A stretch of DNA of 64,000 bases from assembly GCA_039707655.1 (NCBI GenBank), contig CM077676.1, positions 83,849,895-83,913,894 on the forward strand, in the 5' to 3' direction. Positions within the stretch are counted from its first letter, which is position 1. Every line of letters begins with the position of its first letter. Origin of the DNA: Elymus sibiricus. Taxonomy: Eukaryota > Streptophyta > Magnoliopsida > Poales > Poaceae. Positions 55,365-64,000 of this stretch are shown here, one piece after another. The notes below the pieces were generated by a model. It was given only the letters and a program-made list of their open reading frames with translations, was not told the DNA's origin and ran no database searches. The position numbers and the translations under genes are program-made.

Positions 55365-56197
55365 TGATACGTCTTCAGCGTATCTGTAATTTTTGATTGT
55401 TCCATGCTATTATAGTATCAATCTTGGATGTTTTATATACATTTACAAGCAATTATATATCATTTTTTGGGACTAACTTATTAACTTAGTGCCCAGTGCC
55501 AGTTGCTGTTTTTTTGCCTGTTTTTGGTTTTTCAGAATATCAGTACCAAACGAAGTCCAAATGCCACGAAACTTTTTGGAGATTTTTTTCTGGACATAAG
55601 AGACACTAGAAGCTTCGGGAGAGGGCCAGAAGGCAGAGGAGGTGGCCACGAGCCACCAGGGCGCGCCCCAGGGGTGGTGACACGCCCTGGTGCCTTGTGG
55701 GCCCACCTCTGCTCCGTTTGACCTAATTCCACCTCTATAAATACTCTAAAATCGGGAAAATAATAGAGGAGTCCACGAAATACTTTTTCCACTGCCGCAA
55801 GTTCCTGTTCTCGAGAGATCCCATCTGGAGGCCTTTTCCGGCACTCTGCCGGAGGGGGATTCGATCACGGAGGAGCTCTCCATCAACCTTGCTACCCTTC
55901 CGATGATGCGTGAGTAGTTTACCACAAACCTTCGGGTCCATAGTTAGTAGCTAGATGGCTTCTTCTCTCTTTTTGATCTTCAATACAATGTTCTCCTCGA
56001 TGTTCTTGGAGTTCTATCCGATGTAATCACTTTATAAGGACCTGATGAATTGTGAGTTTATGATCAGATTATCCATGAATATTATTTGAGTTTTCTCTGA
56101 ACTCTTTTATGCTTGATTATTATAGCTTCGTATTTCTCTCCGATCTATTGATTTGGTTTGGCCAACTAGATTGATTTATCTTGCAATGGAAGTAGCA
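55365..56197 (+). repeat. 3' LTR of gypsy B with an internal deletion, 833 bp
   Basis: It starts TGATACGTCTTC directly after the polypurine region and follows the LTR at 48034 up to TTATCTTGCAATGG. It then jumps to the last bases AAGTAGCA, so about 0.73 kb is missing compared with the 1,572-bp copy. CTCAC (56198-56202) and gypsy A gag follow, the same junction as at 49605. Confidence 0.8.
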
Positions 56198-56202
56198 CTC
56201 AC

Positions 56203-57710
56203 CGGGTTGCCGAAGTCATACATTCTTCAGATAGCATCTCAGTAAGTCAGGCAGTTCTTGTCCTGGAACGAACTTGCAAATTCCAGCCCTTGGTACAGAA
56301 ATTAGGGCGGCTCAAGCAAAAAGTCCAGGACATGGGGGATCTCATGGATGTTTTAACCCGATATGTCGAATCAGATAATACAAAGGATCCAACGTCTGAC
56401 GATGACAAGTCAGGCAAGGGAAAGAAAAACTTAGGCAAGGGCCACCAACACAACAACGGCAATGGGCAGGCCAATAACGGCAACAAGCGCAAGCATTATG
56501 AAGGAGGCTCTGATCTGGTGGCAAATTCCAACGCCGGTAATAAAAATCAGCGCCAGAACACTGGTTCTAGGAGGCAGTTTTCTGGTAACTGCCCTCGTAG
56601 TTATGAGAAGATTCTCAAGGGTCCGTGTCCAAAGCACAATTTTCATGGAAAGCCGTCTACCCACTACTAGGAGAACTGTTACATTATGCAAGAGTTTTCC
56701 AAGCGGATCTTTCAGAATCATCACAACAGGGACGACAACGGTGGACAACCCGGCAACCCTGGACTCGGCGGCCAGGGAGCCGGCTCACAAGGACAGTTTG
56801 CGGGCCCCGGGTTCCAAGGGAACAGTGGGCAGAATAACGGGTTTCAGGGGGCTGGCAATGTCGGAGGCAACAATCAGCGTACCAACCAAGCAAATCAGAG
56901 TCAGAACGGCCAATTCGAGTTCCAGAGCAATCCGAAGCAGTTGAACAGTGGGCAGTATCATGTTTTTACCACTAGTACCTGCAAGCGCGATCAGAAGGTT
57001 CAGCGAAGGGCCGCGAACTTGGTCGAGCCAGCAGCCCCGTATTACCTGAACTGGTCAGAGCCGCCGGTCACTTAGAGCCGGGCGGATCATCCGGTGTTCC
57101 TTGAACACCCCGGTCATCTGGCGTTGGTGGTGGCACCACAAGTCGGCGGTTATACATTAACCAAAGTGCTCAAGGACGGAGGCAGCAACATAAATATAAT
57201 GTACTATGACACTTTCAAATGGATGAATCTGTCTGATAAGCAGTTGACTCCTTCCTCCACAGTATTTCATGGCATCTTTCCTGGCAAGTCAGCTTATCCT
57301 GTGGGAAGAATATCTCTAGAAGTGGCCTTTGGCACGGAGGATAACTATCGTTCTGAGTTCCTGTCCTTTGAGGTGGTCAAGCTTAAAAGTCCATATCAGC
57401 TTTGTTCGGTAGGCCGGCTTATGCATGGTTCATGGCACGGCCCTGTTATGTTTATCTGAAGTTAAAGATGCCAGGGCCTAAAGGAACCATTACTGTTGTG
57501 GGTAATTGGAAAATTGCACTCGAGTGCGAGGAAGGAGATGCAGCTTATGCCGAGTCAGCTTGTGCGGCAGAGGAGCTGAGATATTACAAAGACAATGTTG
57601 ACCCGGCTGACAGGACCTCCCTGAAGAAGCCGACAACCAAGTCTGACCCTCTGCTCAAGTTCAAGTCGGCCAGAGACACCAAGCAAGTTGATTTCACCCC
57701 AGGTGATTCT
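56203..57710 (+). pseudogene. Gypsy A late gag and protease, second copy (broken)
   Basis: The copy starts with the same gag piece as 49611, then continues without deletion: GRLKQKVQDMGDLMDVLTRY, a Lys/Gly/Asn-rich basic part, CPKHNFHGKPSTHY, a Gly/Asn/Gln-rich linker, and the protease region LKDGGSNINIMY (retropepsin-type Asp). Lesions are TAG at 56668, TAG at 57073 and a frameshift near 57396 after SPYQLCS. The frame continues (VYLKLKMPGPKGTITVVGN) until the Copia LTR at 57711 cuts it. Confidence 0.8.
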
Positions 57711-59413
57711 TGTTGGAAATATGCCCTAGAGGCAATAATAAATTGGTTATTATTATATTTCCTTGTTCATGATAATCGTTTATTATCCATGCTATAATTG
57801 TATTGATTGGAAACTCAAATACATGTGTGGGTACATAAACAACACTGTGTCCCTAGTAAGCCTCTAGTTGACTAGCTCGTTGATCAAAGATGGTTAAGGT
57901 TTCCTAGCCATTGACATGAGATGTCATTTGATAACAGGATCACATCATTAGGAGAATGATGTGATGGACAAGACCCAAACTAAGAACGTAGCATTTGATC
58001 GTGTCAGTTTATTGCTATTGTTTTCTGCATGTCAAGTATCTGTTCCTATGACCATGAGATCATGCAACTCCCTGACATTGGAGGAGTACCTTGTGTGTAT
58101 CAAACGTCGCAATGTAACTGGGTGACTATAAAGGTGCTCTACAGGTATCTCCGAGGGTGTCTGTTGGGTTGGCATGGATCAAGACTGGGATTTGTTACTC
58201 TGTGTGACGGAGAGGTATCTCAGGGCCCACTCGGTAATACAACATCACAATGAGCCTTGCAAGCAATGTGACTAAAGTGTTAGCCACGAGATCTTGTATT
58301 ACGGAACGAGTAAAGAGACTTGCCGGTAACGAGATTGAACTAGGTATAGAGATACCGACGATCGAATCTCGGGCAAGTAACATACCGAAGAACAAAGGGA
58401 ACAGCATACGGGATTAACTGAATCCTTGACATAGAGGTTCGACCGATAAAGATCTTCGTAGAATATGTAGGAGCCAATATGGGCATCCAGGTCCCGCTAT
58501 TGGTTATTGACCGTAGAGGTGTCTCGGTCATGTCTACATAGTTCTCGAACCCGCAGGGTCTACACACTTAACGTTTGGTGACGATATAAGTATAGTTGAG
58601 TTGTTATGTTGGTGACCGAAAGTTGTTCGGAGTCCCGGATGAGATCACGGACATGACGAGGAGTCTCGGAATGTCCGAGAGGTAAAGATCGATATATTGG
58701 ACGATATGTTTGGGCCAAGAGGTTAGACCCACGGGGCGTTAGCAAAAGGCAGTTTTGCAGAGGGCAGGGTCCAGACGCCAGGAACCCTGGCGTCTGGCCC
58801 TGGGCCAGACGCCGAGGCCCATGGCGTCTGGGCCAGACGCCGGGAACCGTGGCGTTTGGTACTGGAATCCGAGAAGGACTCTTCCTTTTGTTCCAAACCG
58901 ACTTTGAGGAGGCTCTTTCTCCAAGTTTCGACCCCAGGGCTCAACATATAAATAGAGGGGCAGGGCTAGCACCCGGAAGACATCAAGATTTCCCCAAGCC
59001 GTGTGCGGCAACCCTAACCCTCTAGTTCCTCCGTCATAATCTCCGTAGCGCTTGGCGAAGCCCTGCAGAGATTGTTCCTCACCACCATCACCACGCCGTC
59101 GTGCTGCTGGAACTCAACCACTACTTCACCATCGCTCGCTGGATCGAGGAGGTGAAGGCGTCATCAAGCCGTACGTGTGTTGAACGCGGAGGTGCCGTCC
59201 GTTCGGCGCTAGTTCGTGATCGGATCGAGGGACGACTTGCGATTTGGATCGCGGAGACGTTCGACTACATCAACCGCGTTTCTTAAACGCTTCCGCTTAG
59301 CGATCTACAAGGGTATGTAGATTTACTCTCCCTCTCGTAGATGCTCATCACCATGGATAGATCTTGTGTGTGCGTAGGAATTTTTTTTGTTTCCCATCCA
59401 ACGTTCCCCAACA
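57711..59413 (+). repeat. 5' LTR of the Copia element, 1,703 bp
   Basis: It starts TGTTGGAAATATG, ends TTCCCCAACA, and has TATAAATA at 58947-58954. A stretch at about 58770-58860 repeats GGCGTCTGG/CCAGACGCC in both orientations upstream of the TATA box. Confidence 0.92.
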
Positions 59414-60692
59414 GTGGTATCAGAGCTAGGTCTATGCGTAGATGAGATCTCGAGTAGAACACAAACGAGTTGTGGGCGTGGGTGTATACATATTGCTTGC
59501 CGTTACTAGTTGATATTTGATTCGGCGGTACTGTGAGATGAAGCGGCCCGGACCGACATTACGCGTACACTTATGCGAGACAGGTTCCTTGAACTGACAT
59601 GTAACTTCGTTGCATAAAGATGGCTAGCGGGTGTCTGTCTCTCTCACTTTAGTTGAATCGATTTCAATGAAGAGGGTTCTTTTAGAAGATCAAAAAGCAA
59701 TCACTACACCACGTTGTGGTTTTGCGTAGGTAAGAACGGTTCTTGCAAACCCGTAGCAGCCACGTAAAATTTGCAACAACAATTAGAGGACGTCTAACTT
59801 GTTTTTGCAGGGTATGTTGTGATGTGATATGGCCAATTACATGATGAGATATATGTGATGTATGAGATGATCATGTGTTGTATAGAATATCACGACTTGC
59901 ATGTCGATGAGTACGGCAACTGGCAGGAGCCATAGAGTTGTCTTTAATTATTGTATGACCTGCGTGTCAATCATTAAGCGCTATGTAATGCTTTACTTTA
60001 TCGCTAAACGTTAGCAATAGTCGTGGAAGCAACAGTCGGCACGACAACCTCATGGCGACACGTTGATAGAGATCAAGATGATGGAGATCATGGTGTCATG
60101 CCGGTGACGATGGAGATCATGCCGGTGCTTTGGAGATGGAGATCAAAAGCACAAGTTCATGGCCATATCATGTCACTTATGATTTGCATGTGATGTTAAT
60201 CCTTTTATGCATCTTATTTTGCTTAGGACGACGGTAGCATTATAAGGTGATCCCTCACTTAAATTTCAAGATAAATTGTGTTCTCCCCGAGTGTGCACCG
60301 TTGAGAAAGTTCGTCGTTTCGAGACACGCCGTGATGATCGGGTGTGATAGACTCCACGTTCACATACAACGGGTGCAAGCCATGTTGCACACGCGGAACA
60401 CTTGGGTTAAACTTGACGAGCCTAGCATGTACAGACATGGCCTCGGAACACAAGAGACCGAAAGGTCGAACATGAGTCATATAGTAGATATGATCAACAT
60501 GAAGATGGTCACCATTGAAACCACCTCAACTCACGTGATGATCGGACTTGAGTTGGTGGATTTGGATCATGTTACACTCGAATGACCGGAGGGATGTCAA
60601 TTTGAGTGGGAGTTTTTAAGTAATATGATTAACTAAACTCATTATCTAGAACAATAGTCTAAGTTGTCTTTGCTATATTTATGTTGTAGATC
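59414..60692 (+). other. Primer-binding site and untranslated leader of the Copia element
   Basis: TGGTATCAGAGC at 59415-59426 matches the tRNA-iMet primer site of plant Copia elements and follows the LTR by one base. The remaining leader is non-coding up to the polyprotein ATG. Confidence 0.88.
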
Positions 60693-63600
60693 ATGGCTCG
60701 CGCAGTAGCACCCCTGAATTTTAATGCGTTCCTAGAGAAAGCTAAGTTGAAAGATGATGGAAGTAACTTTGTGGACTGGGCCCGTAATCTAAGGATTATC
60801 CTTACGGCTTCCCAGAAAGCTTATGTCCTTGATGCACCGCTTGGTGATCCACCCGCTCCAGTTGAGTCTCTAGACGTTGTGAACGCCTGGCAGGCTCGTT
60901 CTGATGATTACTCAATAGTTCAATGTGCAATGTTGTATGGCTTAGAACCGGGACTTCAAAGACGTTTTGAACGTCATGGAGCATATGAGATGTTCCAGGA
61001 GTTGAAGTTTATCTTTCAGAAGAATGCCCGGATCGAGAGATATGAGATCTCCGATAAGTTCTATGCTTGCAAGATGGAGGAGAACGGGTCTATCAGTGAT
61101 CACGTGCTCAGAATGTCTGGGTACTCCACCCGTCTGGCTGAATTGGGGATGCCCCTTCCGCCAGAGGCTATCACTGACAGAGTTCTTCAATCATTGCCAC
61201 CTAGCTACAAGAGCTTCGTGTTGAACTATAACATGCACGGGATGAACAAGTCAGTCGCCGAGCTGTTTGCGATGCTGAAAGCCGCTGAGTCTGAAATTCA
61301 GAAGGAGCATCAAGTGTTGATGGTCAATAAAACCACTAGTTTCAAGAAAAATGGCAAGGGTAAGAAGGGTAACTCCAAGAAGAGTGGCAAAACAGTTGCT
61401 CCTCTCGTGAAGAAACCCAAGGCTGGACCCAAACCAGAAACTGTGTGTTTTCATTGCAAGGGAACTGGACACTGGAAGCGGAACTGCCCCAAGTATTTGG
61501 CTGACAAGAAGGCGGCCAACAACAAACAAGGTATATATGATATACATGTTATTGATGTGTACCTTACCAACCCTCGTTGTAGTGCCTGGGTATTTGATAC
61601 CGGTGCGGTTGCTCATATTTGCAACTCTAAACAGGAACTGCGGAATAGACGGAGGCTGGCAAAGGACGAAGTGACGATGCGCGTGGGAAATGGTTCCAAG
61701 GTTGATGTGATCGCCGTCGGCACGCTCGCTCTTCGATTACCGTCGGGATTAGTGATGAACCTAAATAAGTGTTATTTGGTGCCTGCGTTAAGCATGAACA
61801 TTATATCTGGATCTTGTTTATTGCGAGACGGTTACTCATTTAAATCAGAGAATAATGGTTGTTCTATTTATATGAGTAATATCTTTTATGGTCATGCACC
61901 CAATGTGAGGGGTTTATTCTTATTGAATCTCGATAGTAATGATACACATGTTCATAACATTGATGCCAAAAGATGTAGAATTGATAATGATAATACCACT
62001 TTCTTGTGGCACTGCCGTTTAGGTCATATTGGTGTAAAACGCATGAAGAAGCTCCATGCTGATGGACTTTTGGAGTCACTTGATTTTGAATCACTTGACA
62101 CATGTGAGCCATGCCTCATGGGCAAGATGACTAAAACGCCGTTCTCTGGAACAATGGAACGGGCAAGTGACTTATTGGAAATCATACATACTGATGTGTG
62201 TGGTCCGATGAGTATTGAGGCACGCGGTGTTTATCGTTACTTTCTCACCTTCACTGATGACTTAAGTAGATATGGGTATATTTACTTAATGAAACATAAG
62301 TCTGAAACATTTGAAAAGTTCAAACAATTTCAGAGTGAAGTTGAGAATCATCGTAACAAGAAGATTAAATTCCTACGATCTGATCGAGGAGGAGAATATC
62401 TGAGTTATGAGTTTGGCAGTCACTTAAGACAATGTGGAATTGTTTCACAACTGACACCGCCTGGAACACCACAGCGTAATGGTGTGTCCGAACGTCGTAA
62501 TCGAACTTTATTGGATATGGTGCGATCTATGATGTCTCTTGCCGATTTGCCACTATCGTTTTGGGGTTATGCATTAGAGACAGCTGCATTCACTTTAAAT
62601 AGGGCACCATCGAAATCCGTTGAGACGACGCCATATGAACTTTGGTTTGGCAAGAAGCCAAAACTGTCGTTTCTTAAAGTTTGGGGATGTGATGCTTATG
62701 TCAAAAAGCTTCAGCCTGAAAAGCTGGAACCCAAAGCGGAGAAATGCGTCTTCATAGGATACCCAAAAGAGACAGTTGGGTATACCTTCTACCTCAGATC
62801 CGAAGGCAAAGTGTTTGTCGCTAAAAACGGAACATTTCTTGAGAAAGAGTTTCTCTCCAAAGAATTGAGTGGGAGGAAGATAGAACTTGATGAGGTTGTT
62901 GAACCTTTACTTCAACCTGAGAGTAGCGCAGTGCAGAAAGTTGTTTCTGTGGAGCCTACATTAGCTGAAGAGGAAGTTAATGATGATGATCATGAAGCTT
63001 TGGATCAAGTTACTATCGAACCTCGTAGGTCGACAAGGATGCGTACTGCTCCTGAGTGGTACGGCAACCCTGTCTTAGAGGTCATGTTGTTAGACAACGA
63101 TGAACCTACGAGCTATGGAGAAGCGATGATGGGCCCGGATTCCGAGAAGTGGTTAGAGGCCATGAAATCCGAGATGGGATCCATGTATGAAAACAAAGTA
63201 TGGACTTTGGAAGTATTACCTGAAGGGCGTAAGGCCATTCAGAACAAATGGATCTTTAAGAGGAAGACGGACGCGGACGGTAATGTCACCGTCTATAAAG
63301 TTCGACTTGTGGCAAAGGGTTTTTCACAAGTTCAAGGAGTTGACTACGATGAGACCTTCTCACCCGTAGCGATTCTTAAGTCCGTCAGAATCATGTTAGC
63401 AATAGCTGCCTTTTTCGATTATGAAATTTGGCAGATGGATGTCAAAACAGCGTTCCTTAACGGTTACCTTAAGGAAGAGTTGTATATGGTGCAACCAGAA
63501 GGTTTTGTCGATCCAGAGAATGCTGACAAAGTTTGCAAACTCCAGCGATCCATTTATGGACTGGTGCAAGCATCTCGGAGTTGGAATCTTCGTTTTGATG

Positions 63601-64000
63601 AGGTGATCAAAGCGTTCGAGTTTATACAAGTTTACGGAGAAGCTTGTATTTACAAGAAAGTGAGTGGGAGCTCTATAGCGTTTCTAATATTATATGTGGA
63701 TGACATATTACTGATTGGAAACAATATAGAAATGCTGGAAAGCGTAAAGGAATATTTGAACAAGAGTTTTTCAATGAAGGACCTAGGAGAAGCTGCTTTC
63801 ATATTAGGCATCAAGATCTATAGAGATAGATCGAGACGCTTGATAGGACTTTCACAAAGCACATACCTTGACAAAGTTTTGAAGAAGTTCAAAATGGATC
63901 AGTCCAAGAAGGGGTTCTTGCCTGTATTGCAAGGTGTGAAGTTGAGTAAGACTCAATGCCCAGTGACTGCAGAAGATAGAGAAAAGATGAGTGTCATCCC
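60693..64000 (+). CDS. Copia gag-pol polyprotein, uninterrupted, 3' partial
   Basis: ATG at 60693 opens a frame that runs 1,102 codons to the edge without a stop. Gag comes first (LNFNAFLEKAKLKDDGSNF; zinc knuckle from C252, CFHCKGTGHWKRNC). The protease has WVFDTG (D302). The integrase has a zinc domain (WHCRLGHIGVKRM, CEPCLMGK) and catalytic D501 (HTDVCGP), D564 (RSDRGGEY) and E600 (NGVSERRN), a D-35-E spacing. The reverse transcriptase has NKWIFKRK, TAFLNGYLKEELYM and YVDD at 1001-1004. RNase H lies outside the window. The protein directs reverse transcription and integration of the element. With every visible catalytic residue in place and no stop in 3.3 kb, this copy may be young and potentially functional. 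Confidence 0.95.
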   Translation, partial: MARAVAPLNFNAFLEKAKLKDDGSNFVDWARNLRIILTASQKAYVLDAPLGDPPAPVESLDVVNAWQARSDDYSIVQCAMLYGLEPGLQRRFERHGAYEMFQELKFIFQKNARIERYEISDKFYACKMEENGSISDHVLRMSGYSTRLAELGMPLPPEAITDRVLQSLPPSYKSFVLNYNMHGMNKSVAELFAMLKAAESEIQKEHQVLMVNKTTSFKKNGKGKKGNSKKSGKTVAPLVKKPKAGPKPETVCFHCKGTGHWKRNCPKYLADKKAANNKQGIYDIHVIDVYLTNPRCSAWVFDTGAVAHICNSKQELRNRRRLAKDEVTMRVGNGSKVDVIAVGTLALRLPSGLVMNLNKCYLVPALSMNIISGSCLLRDGYSFKSENNGCSIYMSNIFYGHAPNVRGLFLLNLDSNDTHVHNIDAKRCRIDNDNTTFLWHCRLGHIGVKRMKKLHADGLLESLDFESLDTCEPCLMGKMTKTPFSGTMERASDLLEIIHTDVCGPMSIEARGVYRYFLTFTDDLSRYGYIYLMKHKSETFEKFKQFQSEVENHRNKKIKFLRSDRGGEYLSYEFGSHLRQCGIVSQLTPPGTPQRNGVSERRNRTLLDMVRSMMSLADLPLSFWGYALETAAFTLNRAPSKSVETTPYELWFGKKPKLSFLKVWGCDAYVKKLQPEKLEPKAEKCVFIGYPKETVGYTFYLRSEGKVFVAKNGTFLEKEFLSKELSGRKIELDEVVEPLLQPESSAVQKVVSVEPTLAEEEVNDDDHEALDQVTIEPRRSTRMRTAPEWYGNPVLEVMLLDNDEPTSYGEAMMGPDSEKWLEAMKSEMGSMYENKVWTLEVLPEGRKAIQNKWIFKRKTDADGNVTVYKVRLVAKGFSQVQGVDYDETFSPVAILKSVRIMLAIAAFFDYEIWQMDVKTAFLNGYLKEELYMVQPEGFVDPENADKVCKLQRSIYGLVQASRSWNLRFDEVIKAFEFIQVYGEACIYKKVSGSSIAFLILYVDDILLIGNNIEMLESVKEYLNKSFSMKDLGEAAFILGIKIYRDRSRRLIGLSQSTYLDKVLKKFKMDQSKKGFLPVLQGVKLSKTQCPVTAEDREKMSVI

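Larger units (their letters stand above)
45671..57710 (+). mobile_element. Ty3/gypsy element of family A (Tat-like lineage), rearranged and interrupted
   Basis: The 5' LTR is 45671-46211. A gag region (46216-48033, resuming 49611-49716), an RNase H plus integrase region (49717-51730), and a second copy of late gag and protease (56203-57710) follow. Family-B LTRs interrupt it at 48034 and 55365, and a Copia element cuts it at 57711. Reverse transcriptase and the 3' LTR are missing. The RNase H type (NNTAEYEGLL, RGDSQLVV) is the second, archaeal-like RNase H typical of the Tat lineage. Confidence 0.75.
57711..64000 (+). mobile_element. Copia retrotransposon, BARE-1/Angela/WIS type (3' end beyond window)
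   Basis: A 1,703-bp 5' LTR, primer-binding site, ~1.28-kb leader, and a gag-pol frame open to the window edge. The LTR start TGTTGGAAATATGCCCTAGA and its body are characteristic of the most abundant Triticeae Copia group. It is inserted into gypsy A protease sequence; ATTCT (57706-57710) would be the left target duplication. Confidence 0.95.

Overview
This window is nuclear DNA of a grass, almost certainly a Triticeae species (wheat, Aegilops, barley or rye group). The evidence is the repeat content: a BARE-1/Angela/WIS-type Copia element with a 1.7 kb LTR, two large CACTA transposons with TAG target duplications, Stowaway- and Harbinger-type elements, an Au-like SINE, and the Ty3/gypsy LTR family that starts TGATACGTCTCC. 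More than 85% of the window is transposable element, much of it nested.

Two host genes are visible, both on the + strand. At the left edge (1-221) is the C-terminal end of a type III polyketide synthase (chalcone-synthase superfamily). At 21871-25193 is a CYP96-type cytochrome P450. A 1,797-bp insertion with 5-bp flanking duplications splits the P450; without it the frame would be continuous (506 residues, all P450 signatures present). A type III PKS next to a CYP96 P450 is the pairing known from the wheat W1 / barley Cer-cqu beta-diketone wax cluster, so the window may be part of that locus or a paralogue. This is inference.

Layout. 1-1230: PKS end and flank. 1231-16144: CACTA-1 (14.9 kb), with an 18-copy array of a ~335-bp monomer in its 5' side, a TNP2-type transposase gene and a TNPA-like gene, both carrying several stop codons. 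16148-21711: SINE, two small TTA-flanked elements, and a Stowaway element holding a 2.15-kb PIF/Harbinger element. 21871-25193: broken P450. 25570-39950: remains of a second Harbinger element, split by CACTA-2 (25626-37726, 12.1 kb). CACTA-2 carries a small coiled-coil/membrane protein gene, a TNP2 gene broken by a 445-bp LTR piece, and a TNPA-like gene with a C-terminal Ulp1-like protease. 39951-45128: a truncated gypsy element (family B) with a Helitron in its LTR. 45671-57710: a rearranged Tat-like gypsy element (family A) with family-B LTRs in its gag, the same LTR/gag junction appearing twice. 57711-64000: 5' LTR, leader and an uninterrupted polyprotein frame of a BARE-1/Angela-type Copia element running off the right edge.

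The elements form a readable insertion history: Harbinger into Stowaway; CACTA-2 and gypsy B into Harbinger-2; an LTR piece into CACTA-2; a Helitron into the gypsy B LTR; gypsy B and then Copia into gypsy A. The Copia element looks youngest, since its reading frame is undamaged.
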